Assembly: GCA_031431235.1 (NCBI GenBank)
Contig: JANPDA010000428.1
Coordinates: forward strand, 1-35,812
Direction: 5' to 3'
Length of the DNA: 35,812 nt
Origin: JANNSW01 sp031431235
Lineage (GTDB): Bacteria; Pseudomonadota; Alphaproteobacteria; Rhizobiales; Hyphomicrobiaceae
Position 1 is the first letter of the stretch, and every line of letters starts with the position of its first letter. Of this stretch, positions 25,199-32,603 are shown one piece after another. Position numbers and translations under genes: made by a program. Under the pieces are notes generated by a model, which saw only the letters and a list, made by a program, of their open reading frames with translations, had not been told where the DNA came from and ran no database searches.

Positions 25199-26764
25199 AT
25201 GACCGAGATCCATGAGCATTCCGCGGTTGACCTCCGAGGGCTGATCGGTGCGAAGGCGATCTCGCCGGTCGAGGTGATGCGGCATTGCCTGGAGCGCATC
25301 GAGCGGCTGAACCCGCTGCTGGTTGCATTTTGTGACACGAGGCCGGAGGCGGCGCTGGCCGATGCCAAGGTGGCCGAGAGCGCCGTCATGCGGGGCGAAG
25401 AGCTGGGGCCTCTGCACGGCCTGCCGATCGGCATCAAGGACATGAACGACGTGGCCGGTCTAGCGACGACCTATGGCTCGTTTCTCTACCAGGACAACAT
25501 CGCCAAGGCGGATGAGTTCATCGTCGCCCACCTGAAGCGCCAGGGCGCGATCGTTGTCGGCAAGACCAACATCCCCGAGCTCGGCTTCGGTGCGACCAGC
25601 GCCAATCCGCTCTGGGGCACCACCTGCAATCCCCACGATGTCCGCTACACCTCGGCCGGCTCGTCGGGCGGCACGGCGGTGGCGCTGGCCGCTGGCCTGG
25701 TGCCGCTGGCCATGGGCTCGGATTTCGCCGGCAGCCTGCGAACGCCCGCGTCCTTCAATGGCATCACCGGCATCCGTCCCTCCGCGGGGACCGTCGCCAA
25801 CGAGCGCCGCGCCTTCGGTTTCTCGCCCTTCAATGTGGAGGGGCCGATGGGGCGGGAGGCGTGCGATGCGCGCCTGCTGCTCGGCGCCATGGCGAGCGAG
25901 GAGGGCTTCGATCCGCTGACCTTTGGTCGCGATTCTGCCTTGGACGGTCCGGCGCGGCCGGTCGATCTCAGCCGCCTCAAGATCGCCGTTTCCGAGGATC
26001 TCGGCTTTGCTCCTATCGACCATGGTGTCAGACGCGAGTTTCGCAGCAAGCTCGATCGTTTTGGTCGGGCCTTCCTCGCCGTCGAGGACGCGTGCCCCGA
26101 TCTTTCGACCGTCGAGCGCGTGCTGGCAGCCATGCGGAGCCTCGAGCTCGTTCACGATTTCAAGGCGATCTATGATCGCGACAAGGCCTCGCTCGCACCC
26201 AATGTCCAATTCGAGGTCGAGCGGGGCATGCGGGTCGGCATCGACGAGCTCGCCTGGGCGATCGGCGAGCATTCGCGGCTGCACCGGCGCTCGCAGGCCT
26301 TTTTCGAGCACTACGATCTCCTCATCACGCCGGCCGCCTCCGTGCCCCCGTTTCGGCACGAGGAGGAATGGCCGAAGACGATCAACGGTGAGCCCATGGC
26401 GAATTACCTGCGCTGGGAGGCGATCGCCTATGGCGTGACTCTGATGGGGAACCCCGCCGTCGTCATCCCCTGTGGCCGTGGAGAAGGTGGCTTGCCGTGT
26501 GGCATCCAGATCATCGGAAGGCTCCACCACGATGCCTTCCTCGCCGATGTCGCGGTGGCACTCGAAGCCTGCTTCGAGGCCGACGACACGCTTCGCCGGC
26601 CGAGACCCGATCTCGACCGGCTCGAAGACCAGGCCAGAGGCCTGGCCCCGAAGTCGCATGAACCCAAAGAGAGGAACAGTGATGAAACTGCTGATAAAAC
26701 TCTTGATCGCAGCCGGTTTGACAGCCGCAGCGGCGACGTCGGCGATGGCCGGCAAGCTCGATGA
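25199..26764 (+). CDS. Amidase (amidase signature family) with read-on C-terminal tail
   Basis: This 521-residue hydrolase has the Ser-cisSer-Lys triad of the amidase signature family. Lys80 lies in IGIKDMND, Ser155 in SAGSSGGTAVALA and nucleophile Ser179 in GSDFAGSLRTPA. The Lys-Ser and Ser-Ser spacings of 75 and 24 are the classic ones. Substrates are amides of many kinds. The gene heads locus 2, with a polar amino-acid importer behind it. The frame does not stop where family members usually end. The last 28 codons overlap the next gene by 83 bases and encode a low-quality polar tail, so an earlier stop codon may have been lost. The ATG at 25199 is followed by conserved sequence; a longer frame from 25121 has no support. 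Confidence 0.9.
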   Translation: MTEIHEHSAVDLRGLIGAKAISPVEVMRHCLERIERLNPLLVAFCDTRPEAALADAKVAESAVMRGEELGPLHGLPIGIKDMNDVAGLATTYGSFLYQDNIAKADEFIVAHLKRQGAIVVGKTNIPELGFGATSANPLWGTTCNPHDVRYTSAGSSGGTAVALAAGLVPLAMGSDFAGSLRTPASFNGITGIRPSAGTVANERRAFGFSPFNVEGPMGREACDARLLLGAMASEEGFDPLTFGRDSALDGPARPVDLSRLKIAVSEDLGFAPIDHGVRREFRSKLDRFGRAFLAVEDACPDLSTVERVLAAMRSLELVHDFKAIYDRDKASLAPNVQFEVERGMRVGIDELAWAIGEHSRLHRRSQAFFEHYDLLITPAASVPPFRHEEEWPKTINGEPMANYLRWEAIAYGVTLMGNPAVVIPCGRGEGGLPCGIQIIGRLHHDAFLADVAVALEACFEADDTLRRPRPDLDRLEDQARGLAPKSHEPKERNSDETADKTLDRSRFDSRSGDVGDGRQAR

Positions 26765-27506
26765 TGTCAAGGCGAAGGGCGAGCTGAAATTCGGCCTCGA
26801 GGCCCAGTACCGCCCGTTCGAGTATCGCGACGAGAGCAACAACATCATCGGCTACGACATCGATCTCGCCGCCGCGTTCGCCAAGAGCCTGGGCGTCAAG
26901 TCGGTGCCGATCGACACCAACTGGTCGACCGTGATCCAGTCCATGTACAACGGCGATTTCGACATGATCCAGGGCGGCATGACAGCCACCCAGAAGCGCT
27001 TCGAGAAGGTCAATTTCTCCGTACCCTACATGGATGCGGCATCAGGCCTCATCATGACGAAGGCAAGCGGCATCGCTGATTTCAAGGGTCTCGGCGGCAA
27101 GGCCGTCGCGGCTGGCGCCGGCACGCCGCAGATCAAGCAGCTCGAGGAGTGTGCTGCCGCTTCGGGCATCAGCTTCGATGGTGCGATCCAGACCTTCGAC
27201 AATGACGCGCTTGCCTACGAGGCCATGAAGACCGGTCGCGTCGCAGGCTATGCCTCGACCATCGTGTCGCTGCTGGAAGCCCAGAAGGTCAGTCCCGATC
27301 TGATGGCGGTGGCCTGGAGCTGCGATGGAAAGTTCGGCGGCGAGTGGACGGCGGCGGCTTTTCGCAAGGAGGACGACGATTTGCGCACGGCGTTCGATGC
27401 CTTCATCCTGGACGCCAAGAAGAGCGGGCTGCTGAAGGAGCTGCAGCTGAAATGGCTCGGCCAGTCGTTCGTCGACGCGCTGCCTGACAAGGCGCCGACC
27501 TGGTGA
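26682..27506 (+). CDS. ABC transporter substrate-binding protein, polar amino-acid family (family 3)
   Basis: This 274-residue periplasmic protein has a Sec signal (MKLLIKLLIAAGLTAAAATSAMA-G). The family-3 binding fold follows: LKFGLEAQYRPFEYRDESNNIIGYDIDLAAAFAKSLG, the family signature region that contacts the amino-acid carboxylate and amine. Next come FDMIQGGMTATQKRFEKVNFSVPYM and the LKELQLKWLGQSF ending. GAGAGGAA stands before the ATG, which lies inside the amidase reading frame. It probably brings a polar amino acid or similar amide to the permeases at 27636 and 28307. A REP-like inverted repeat follows the stop. Confidence 0.92.
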   Translation: MKLLIKLLIAAGLTAAAATSAMAGKLDDVKAKGELKFGLEAQYRPFEYRDESNNIIGYDIDLAAAFAKSLGVKSVPIDTNWSTVIQSMYNGDFDMIQGGMTATQKRFEKVNFSVPYMDAASGLIMTKASGIADFKGLGGKAVAAGAGTPQIKQLEECAAASGISFDGAIQTFDNDALAYEAMKTGRVAGYASTIVSLLEAQKVSPDLMAVAWSCDGKFGGEWTAAAFRKEDDDLRTAFDAFILDAKKSGLLKELQLKWLGQSFVDALPDKAPTW

Positions 27507-27525
27507 TCGCACGAAGTGCGACGCT

Positions 27526-27607
27526 GTAGGGGCGACCGGCGGTCGCCCCAATCTTCTACTCAACTGCGCCGTGCCCGCGCCAAGGAGTGACCGCCGGTCG
27601 CCCCTAC
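27526..27607. repeat. REP-type inverted repeat pair (REPIN-like) inside the operon
   Basis: GTAGGGGCGACCGGCGGTC (27526-27544) and its perfect complement (27589-27607) face each other over 44 bases. Each arm is itself nearly palindromic: GGGGCGACC-GGC-GGTCGCCCC at 27529-27549. GTAGGGGCG..-type arms resemble REP elements scattered through intergenic DNA of many bacteria. The pair fills the 129-base gap between the binding-protein gene and the first permease. There it could form a strong mRNA hairpin and raise binding-protein levels. Copy number elsewhere in the genome is unknown. Confidence 0.8.
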
Positions 27608-27635
27608 GCCGCACGGCCTGCGTGCCGAGTCGCCC

Positions 27636-28310
27636 ATGGACCCCGTCTTCATGCTCGATGTCCTGGCTCGGCTCCTGCCACCGCTCGGGTTGACGATGGC
27701 GCTATCACTGGTGGCGCTGGTGCTCGCGACGCCGCTCGGCCTCGGGCTCGGGACCCTGCGCACGATGTTGCCGGACCGGCACTGGGGCTCGTGGCTGCTC
27801 GATGCCTACGTGTTCTTCGTGCGCGGCACGCCGATCCTCATCCAGATCTTTGCGGTCTACTTTCTGCTGCCGGCCGCTGGCATCAGGCTGCCGCTGTTCT
27901 GGATGGGGGTGCTGGCACTCGTATTCAATTCGGCAGGCTATCAGATCGAGATCGGCCGTGCCGCCATCAACTCGGTCGCCACGGCGCAGTGGGAGGCAGC
28001 TACCGCGCTCGGCTTCGGCCGGCGGCAGACGCTCATCGACTTCATCGTTCCGCAGGCTGTGCGCCGCATGGTCGGACCAGTGATGAACGAGCTGTCCCAG
28101 CTGATCAAGGCGTCCTCCGTGCTCTCCATCATCACGCTCTACGAGTTGCACAAGGCGTCGGAAGCGATCATCTCGGCGAGCTTCCGCTTCGTCGAGGTGC
28201 TGATCGTCGAGGGGTTCTGGTACTTCAGCTTCGTCTATGCCCTGAGCCTCGGCGCGCAACTCGTCGAGGGGCGGCTGTCCAGCGCCGGCGGCCTTGCGGA
28301 GAGCCGATGA
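27636..28310 (+). CDS. Polar amino-acid ABC transporter permease 1
   Basis: This 224-residue membrane protein of the HisM/GlnP (HEQRo) family has about five membrane segments. Family marks are FVRGTPILIQIFAVYFLLP (residues about 62-80), AGYQIEIGRAAINSV, and the EAA loop AQWEAATALGFGRRQTLIDFIVPQAVRR. NELSQLIKASSVLSIIT follows. The ATG at 27636 lies 28 bases after the REP-type repeat. Its stop overlaps the next gene's start in ATGA. It pairs with the permease at 28307. Confidence 0.92.
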   Translation: MDPVFMLDVLARLLPPLGLTMALSLVALVLATPLGLGLGTLRTMLPDRHWGSWLLDAYVFFVRGTPILIQIFAVYFLLPAAGIRLPLFWMGVLALVFNSAGYQIEIGRAAINSVATAQWEAATALGFGRRQTLIDFIVPQAVRRMVGPVMNELSQLIKASSVLSIITLYELHKASEAIISASFRFVEVLIVEGFWYFSFVYALSLGAQLVEGRLSSAGGLAESR

Positions 28311-28957
28311 GCTTCGACTGGAAAGCCTTCTTCGAGGTGATGCCACAGCTGCTGCGGGCGGCAGTCGTGACGGTCGAGGTGAGCGTGCTGTCCTTGGCAT
28401 TCGCCTGCCTCGTCGCCCCCCCGCTCGCGATCGCTCGCATGATCGGGCCGTGGCCCGTGCGAGTGCTGGTCGGCGCGCTCGTCGAGGTGGTGCGCGGCAT
28501 CCCGCCCCTCGTCGTCATCGCCTTCGTCTATTTCGCGCTTCCTGCCATCGGCCTCGTCTTCGACGGGTTCTGGACGGGTGTCACGGCCTTGACCGTGGTG
28601 GGGGCCGTCTATGCCGTCGAGATCGTCCGTTCGTCGATCGAGAGCCTGGGGCGCGGCCAGCGCGAGGCGGCCCTGGCGCTCGGCTTCCCGCTCTGGCGCA
28701 CCTACCTGGAGTTGTTGCTGCCCCAGGCCATGAAGCGCATCCTGCCGCCTCTCACCAACGAGCTGGCGAACGTGATCAAGGCATCGGCCCTGCTTTCGGT
28801 CATCTCCGTGCACGAGATCAGCCAGGTCGGCCACTCTCTCATCTTCGAGACGTTCGTCGTCGTGGAGATCATCATCCAGATGGCGATCCTCTACCTCATC
28901 ATCGTTGGATGCCTCACTGTCCTGTCGCGAGCCCTGGAGCGCCGCCTTGCCCACTGA
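28307..28957 (+). CDS. Polar amino-acid ABC transporter permease 2
   Basis: This 216-residue permease is of the same HisM/GlnP type as its neighbour. It has VVRGIPPLVVIAFVYFALP, AVYAVEIVRSSIESL and the EAA loop GQREAALALGFPLWRTYLELLLPQAMKR. NELANVIKASALLSVIS follows, and the last membrane segment is IIIQMAILYLIIVGCLTVL. The start overlaps the first permease by four bases, so the two are translationally coupled and likely form a heterodimer. Confidence 0.92.
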   Translation: MSFDWKAFFEVMPQLLRAAVVTVEVSVLSLAFACLVAPPLAIARMIGPWPVRVLVGALVEVVRGIPPLVVIAFVYFALPAIGLVFDGFWTGVTALTVVGAVYAVEIVRSSIESLGRGQREAALALGFPLWRTYLELLLPQAMKRILPPLTNELANVIKASALLSVISVHEISQVGHSLIFETFVVVEIIIQMAILYLIIVGCLTVLSRALERRLAH

Positions 28958-28958
28958 T

Positions 28959-29705
28959 GTGAACGTCGCGCCCGCTCTGCTGTCGATGCGAGGGGTGGTG
29001 AAGCGCTTCGGGGCCTTCACGGCGCTCGATGGCGTCGAGCTCGAGATGCGCAAGGGCGAGCGGCTCGTCATCTGCGGCCCATCCGGCTCGGGTAAGTCGA
29101 CCCTGATCCGCTGCATCAACCGCCTCGAGGAGCCCGACGGGGGCTCGATTTCGATCGAAGGGCGGACGGTCGGCCGCGGCTCCGCGGAGTTGAATGCACT
29201 GCGGCGCCGGATCGGCATGGTGTTCCAGCAATTCAACCTTTTCCCGCACCTCTCCGTGATCGACAACATCACGATCGCGCCGCGCAAGCTCCTGGGGATG
29301 GCAAGAGCAGAGGCAGAGGCGAAAGCCACCGCTCTGCTCGAGCGGGTACAGCTTGCCGATCAGGCGAGGAAGCTCCCTCCCCAACTCTCGGGCGGCCAGC
29401 AGCAGCGCGTCGCGATCGCGCGAGCCCTCGCCATGGACCCGGTGCTCATGCTGTTCGACGAGCCGACCTCGGCGCTCGATCCCGAGATGATCAAGGAGGT
29501 GCTGGACGTCATGTTGGAGCTCGGTCGCCAGGGCATGAGCATGATCGTCGTCACCCACGAGATGGGATTCGCCCGGCGCGCAGCCGATCGAATCGTTTTC
29601 ATGGATAAGGGGCGCATCGTTGCCACCGCACCACCGGAGGAGTTCTTCTCGCGCCCGCCCCATCCGCGACTGCAGCAGTTCCTGGACAACGTGCTGGGGC
29701 ATTGA
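28959..29705 (+). CDS. Polar amino-acid ABC transporter ATP-binding protein
   Basis: This GlnQ/HisP-type ATPase of about 248 residues powers the importer. It has Walker A CGPSGSGKST (Lys46), the Q-loop in VFQQFNLFPHLSV, the signature LSGGQQQR, Walker B LMLFDEPTSALDPE and the switch His in VVTHEMGF. The family's ending HPRLQQFLDNVL is kept. The start is uncertain. GTG 28959 gives the usual family length. TTG 28947, which has GGAG seven bases before it, and ATG 28905 are in frame but overlap the permease. It is followed after nine bases by the fusion gene at 29715. Confidence 0.93.
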   Translation: MNVAPALLSMRGVVKRFGAFTALDGVELEMRKGERLVICGPSGSGKSTLIRCINRLEEPDGGSISIEGRTVGRGSAELNALRRRIGMVFQQFNLFPHLSVIDNITIAPRKLLGMARAEAEAKATALLERVQLADQARKLPPQLSGGQQQRVAIARALAMDPVLMLFDEPTSALDPEMIKEVLDVMLELGRQGMSMIVVTHEMGFARRAADRIVFMDKGRIVATAPPEEFFSRPPHPRLQQFLDNVLGH

Positions 29706-29714
29706 GGATCATCG

Positions 29715-31703
29715 ATGGATCGCGGAACGCGCGGACGCATCGCCTTCATCTGGCCCGACGACGGGCTGAACGACGACGAGTTCTGGGCCTATCTGCCAGA
29801 CGGCGTCGCGTGGCTGACGACACGCTTCCCCGGCACGCTCGAAGGCCATGCACTCGACACGGCGACATTCGAGGCGTCTGCCGAGCTCGCTCCGATGGTC
29901 GCCGCTGCCCGGTTGATGCGCGGCGTGCGGCCGGACGTGGTGGCGCTCGGCGATCACGCGGGCTCGTTCATCAAGGGCAATGGGCACGATCTGGTGCAGG
30001 CGCGTGCGCTGGCCGAGGCAGCAGGCGCTCGCCACGGCACCACGCCGTCGACGGCCATGATCGAAGCGCTCCGACATTTCGGCGCGCGCAAGCTTGCGGT
30101 CACCTCGCCCTACGATGAGGAAGTGACGGCGAAAGGCGTGGCGTTCCTCGAGTCGCACGGCTTCGAGGTCGTGACATTCAAGCGCCTGAGGCTTGTCGAC
30201 GAGCACGAGATCGAGGCGGTAGAGAGCAAGGACTGGTACGCTATCGCACTCGAGGCTTGGCGTCCCGACATTGACGCCATCGCGCTCCTCGGCGGCGGCA
30301 TCCGTACCGCCCACATGCTGCCCGAGCTAGAGACCGTGTGCAGGGTGCCATGCGTGCCGGCGACGGCTGCCTTGGTCTGGCATGCGTGCAGACTGGCGGG
30401 CATCGAGCCGGTGAAGCACGGCATGGGGCGGCTCTTCGAGGCGACGCCAACGCCAGGCGAGACAGAGCGGCTGCACTCCTCGATGCGCCGCCATCTCTCC
30501 TCGGGCACGAAGACCTTCGCCCTCACCGATGCCCCGCCTCTTTTCACCGGTGGCGAGGGCGCGTGGCTGATCGATACCGACGGCAAGCGGTACCTCGACT
30601 TCGCTTGCGGCTCAGGAACTACGGTGCTCGGCCATCGCCACCCTGCGGTCGAGGCCGCGATCCGCGATCACCTGGATCGCGGCATCACCCATCTCGGGCC
30701 GCACTTCCACGCGCCGGTGCAGATCGCGCTGATGGAGCGGCTGGCCGGCGTGCTGCCGAAGGAGCTGTCGGTCTTCCATCCCGCGACCAATGGCACGGAG
30801 GCGGTCGAAGCCGCCCTGAAGGCCGCCATGCACGCAACGGGCCGAGGGCGCTTCATCGCGTTCGAGGGTTCCTATCACGGCCGCACCATCGGCTCGCTCG
30901 CCGTCTCCCACGCGCGCGGTGCCAACGCCGTGCTGGGTGAGCTGCGGCCCGAGACCGTGCATCTGCCCTATCCGGAAACCGCGTCGGCCCTGGGCCAGGT
31001 CCGGAGTCGGATCGAGCAGGAGCTGTCACGCGGCGACATCGCCGGAGTGATCGTCGAGCCGATGCAGGCGACCGCCGGCATGCGCGTTCCCGATCGCGGC
31101 CTGCTGTCGATGCTGCGCGAGGCGCCGACGGCGCACGGCGCCTTGCTCATCGTCGACGAGGTTTTCACCGGCTATGGCCGTACGGGTCGTCTCTTCGCCA
31201 TCGAATGGGCGGAAGTGGTTCCAGACCTGCTCGTTCTTGCCAAGGCCGCAAGCGGGGGCGTCCCCGGTGCCTTGCTCGTCGGCCGTCCGGAGCTCCTGAA
31301 GACCTGGAGCCCGGGCGTGCAGTCGTCGACGTTCCAGCTTCATCCGCTCTCGGCCGCCGCGTCGCTGGCCACGCTCGACGTGTTGATCGCCGAGGACTTG
31401 CCGACCCGGGCAATCGCGATCGGCGAGCGGCTAGCCCGGTCGGGTCTCGCGGAGATCCGCAGTGCGGCCGCCATGCATGGCACCGGCGCGATGCGCGGCC
31501 TCGCCATTCTCGACGCCGACGCCAACCCCGATCAGCCGCACGCGCGCGCCATCCGCGCCGCCGCATTGCAGGCAGGGCTGCTGACCTGGGAATGCGGCAC
31601 ACACGGTCACGTCATCGGTCTGGCGCCGCCGCTGACGGTGAGTGACGCCGAAATCGACCGTGCGGTGGACATCCTCCTTGACGCGGTCAAGCGAGTACGA
31701 TGA
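29715..31703 (+). CDS. Fusion of a maleate-isomerase-like domain and a class III aminotransferase
   Basis: This 662-residue two-domain protein has an N-terminal half (about 1-245) that follows the maleate isomerase/arylmalonate decarboxylase fold. Matches are RGRIAFIWPDDGLNDDEFW, TTPSTAMIEALRHFGARKLAVTSPYDEEV and DAIALLGGGIRT. The two catalytic cysteines expected in GCTxGSF and SCTNLRT are absent; these places read GDHAGSF (Asp80) and LGGGIRT (Gly193). The C-terminal half (about 250-662) is a complete class III aminotransferase with NGTEAVEAALK, SYHGRTIGS (Tyr387-His388), VDEVFTGYGRTG (Asp481) and Schiff-base Lys510 in LAKAASGG. GAGGA precedes the ATG. It ends the transporter operon. Transamination is likely; the role of the first domain is unknown (ligand binding, sensing or a non-Cys reaction). 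Confidence 0.88.
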   Translation: MDRGTRGRIAFIWPDDGLNDDEFWAYLPDGVAWLTTRFPGTLEGHALDTATFEASAELAPMVAAARLMRGVRPDVVALGDHAGSFIKGNGHDLVQARALAEAAGARHGTTPSTAMIEALRHFGARKLAVTSPYDEEVTAKGVAFLESHGFEVVTFKRLRLVDEHEIEAVESKDWYAIALEAWRPDIDAIALLGGGIRTAHMLPELETVCRVPCVPATAALVWHACRLAGIEPVKHGMGRLFEATPTPGETERLHSSMRRHLSSGTKTFALTDAPPLFTGGEGAWLIDTDGKRYLDFACGSGTTVLGHRHPAVEAAIRDHLDRGITHLGPHFHAPVQIALMERLAGVLPKELSVFHPATNGTEAVEAALKAAMHATGRGRFIAFEGSYHGRTIGSLAVSHARGANAVLGELRPETVHLPYPETASALGQVRSRIEQELSRGDIAGVIVEPMQATAGMRVPDRGLLSMLREAPTAHGALLIVDEVFTGYGRTGRLFAIEWAEVVPDLLVLAKAASGGVPGALLVGRPELLKTWSPGVQSSTFQLHPLSAAASLATLDVLIAEDLPTRAIAIGERLARSGLAEIRSAAAMHGTGAMRGLAILDADANPDQPHARAIRAAALQAGLLTWECGTHGHVIGLAPPLTVSDAEIDRAVDILLDAVKRVR

Positions 31704-31793
31704 GGGAGATTTCGACCAGGGCGCCCTCGCCGGTGTCCTTGACGGCAACGAGATCGCGCGCCGGCGGTCCACTGCCGAAAGTCTCCGCGAACA
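31687..31793 (-). pseudogene. Relic of a second ridA gene (C-terminal 35 codons)
   Basis: On the minus strand this reads MFAETFGSGPPARDL, then VAVKDTGEGALVEISL and IVLA, then stop. It matches the C-terminus of the intact RidA at 3712-4086, with about eight base differences in 91 compared by eye. Homology ends sharply at 31793; the upstream two-thirds of the gene is missing. It overlaps the last 17 bases of the fusion gene tail-to-tail. It shows that locus 2 once had its own ridA. Confidence 0.85.
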
Positions 31794-32001
31794 TTTTTCT
31801 GGGCCAGGAGCCCGGAGTCAGGCCATTCTGTTGGGGTACCGAATGAATGAGTCGGAACGCCAGCACGACGAGCGTGAGCCGCATTTGCTCGCAGCCAATG
31901 AGGTCCATGCCGCGGCGCGGACGATCTCGACGTAGGGCCGCTGCCGGAAGGCCGGTGACGCAGTGGCTGCAACCGCCGCGCGGGCCTTGGCGCGACCCGT
32001 C
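31794..32001. other. Intergenic stretch beyond the ridA relic
   Basis: The gap between the fusion gene and the next intact gene is about 370 bases (31704-32072). Apart from the ridA relic and the FNR-like box, this part holds nothing I recognise. No insertion-sequence ends are evident at the relic's breakpoint. Confidence 0.35.
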
Positions 32002-32015
32002 TTGATCGGGATCAA
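32002..32015. promoter_or_regulatory. FNR/FixK-type box before the DUF6455-like gene
   Basis: TTGATCGGGATCAA is a perfect match to the TTGAT-N4-ATCAA consensus of alphaproteobacterial FNR, FnrL and FixK regulators. Its centre (32008.5) is 64 bases before the ATG at 32073. A class II promoter with the box at -41.5 would start near 32050, with TACTTG (32039-32044) at the -10 place. This suggests activation at low oxygen. Confidence 0.7.
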
Positions 32016-32072
32016 GGCGGTGCCCGGCGTCGCTCCGGTACTTGTTGCAGAGCGAGCGCGAGGAGGTGGAGC

Positions 32073-32369
32073 ATGCGGTGGCCGATGCAGCGCTGGAGCC
32101 AGTACCGCCGCGTCGACGCGGGGGCACAGCTGATGGACAAGGTGATGGAGCGGCTTGGCGTCGATCCGGTCGCCGCCATCCGCAACACGCAGGGAGCCGA
32201 CTTCACCCAGGCACGATCGAATTGCATCGATTGCATGCACGCAAGGCAATGCCGCCGCTGGCTCGATGCCTCGATCATCCTGCGGGCGCCGCCGATCTTC
32301 TGTGCAAACAACCGCTTCTTTTTGGCATTCCGGCCAGACCGGCACGCTGGTTCCGGCACTGACGCCTGA
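32073..32369 (+). CDS. DUF6455-like small cysteine protein
   Basis: This 98-residue protein has LMDKVMERLGVDP, then NCIDCMHARQCRRWLDAS and APPIFCANNRFF. That gives CxxC-x5-C plus a fourth Cys. The pattern of 'MxxRLGVDP ... C..C.....C..WL ... P.FC.N...F' is that of the DUF6455 family, short proteins of unknown function frequent in Alphaproteobacteria. The four Cys could bind zinc or an iron-sulfur cluster (inference). GAGGAGG lies eight bases before the ATG. An FNR/FixK-type box upstream suggests expression at low oxygen. Confidence 0.78.
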   Translation: MRWPMQRWSQYRRVDAGAQLMDKVMERLGVDPVAAIRNTQGADFTQARSNCIDCMHARQCRRWLDASIILRAPPIFCANNRFFLAFRPDRHAGSGTDA

Positions 32370-32385
32370 CCCGCGGACGTCAGGC
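32364..32385 (+). terminator. Possible hairpin terminator after the DUF6455-like gene
   Basis: GCCTGAC (32364-32370) and GTCAGGC (32379-32385) form a perfect 7-bp stem with an 8-base loop that spans the stop codon. No T-tract follows, so termination is uncertain. The following 200 bases up to the LOG gene show no clear promoter. Confidence 0.35.
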
Positions 32386-32603
32386 CGCCCCCCAGCGAGC
32401 CTTTGCTCGTGCCCTGGCCCATACGCTTGATTCCGGCTGCAGGTCGCAACCGCTTGGAATGCCGGGACACTGGGGCCCGTTGAGGTCGCCGACCGCACGA
32501 AGCCCGTGCGCGAGCCTTCATTCTGTTATGAGCAATCCATCAAGGCAGCTCGCCCTGCCACTGGCCGATAGCGTTGTCGGGCAGGCAATCACATGGAGGC
32601 TCG

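Noticed and set aside
31642..31935. Plus-strand 97-residue frame across the end of the fusion gene
   Set aside because: It is the shadow of the aminotransferase end and of the ridA relic on the other strand.
32427..32440. TTGATTCCGGCTGC before the LOG gene as a third FNR/FixK box
   Set aside because: Only the first half-site fits; the second half lacks CAA. It lies more than 160 bases before the start codon.
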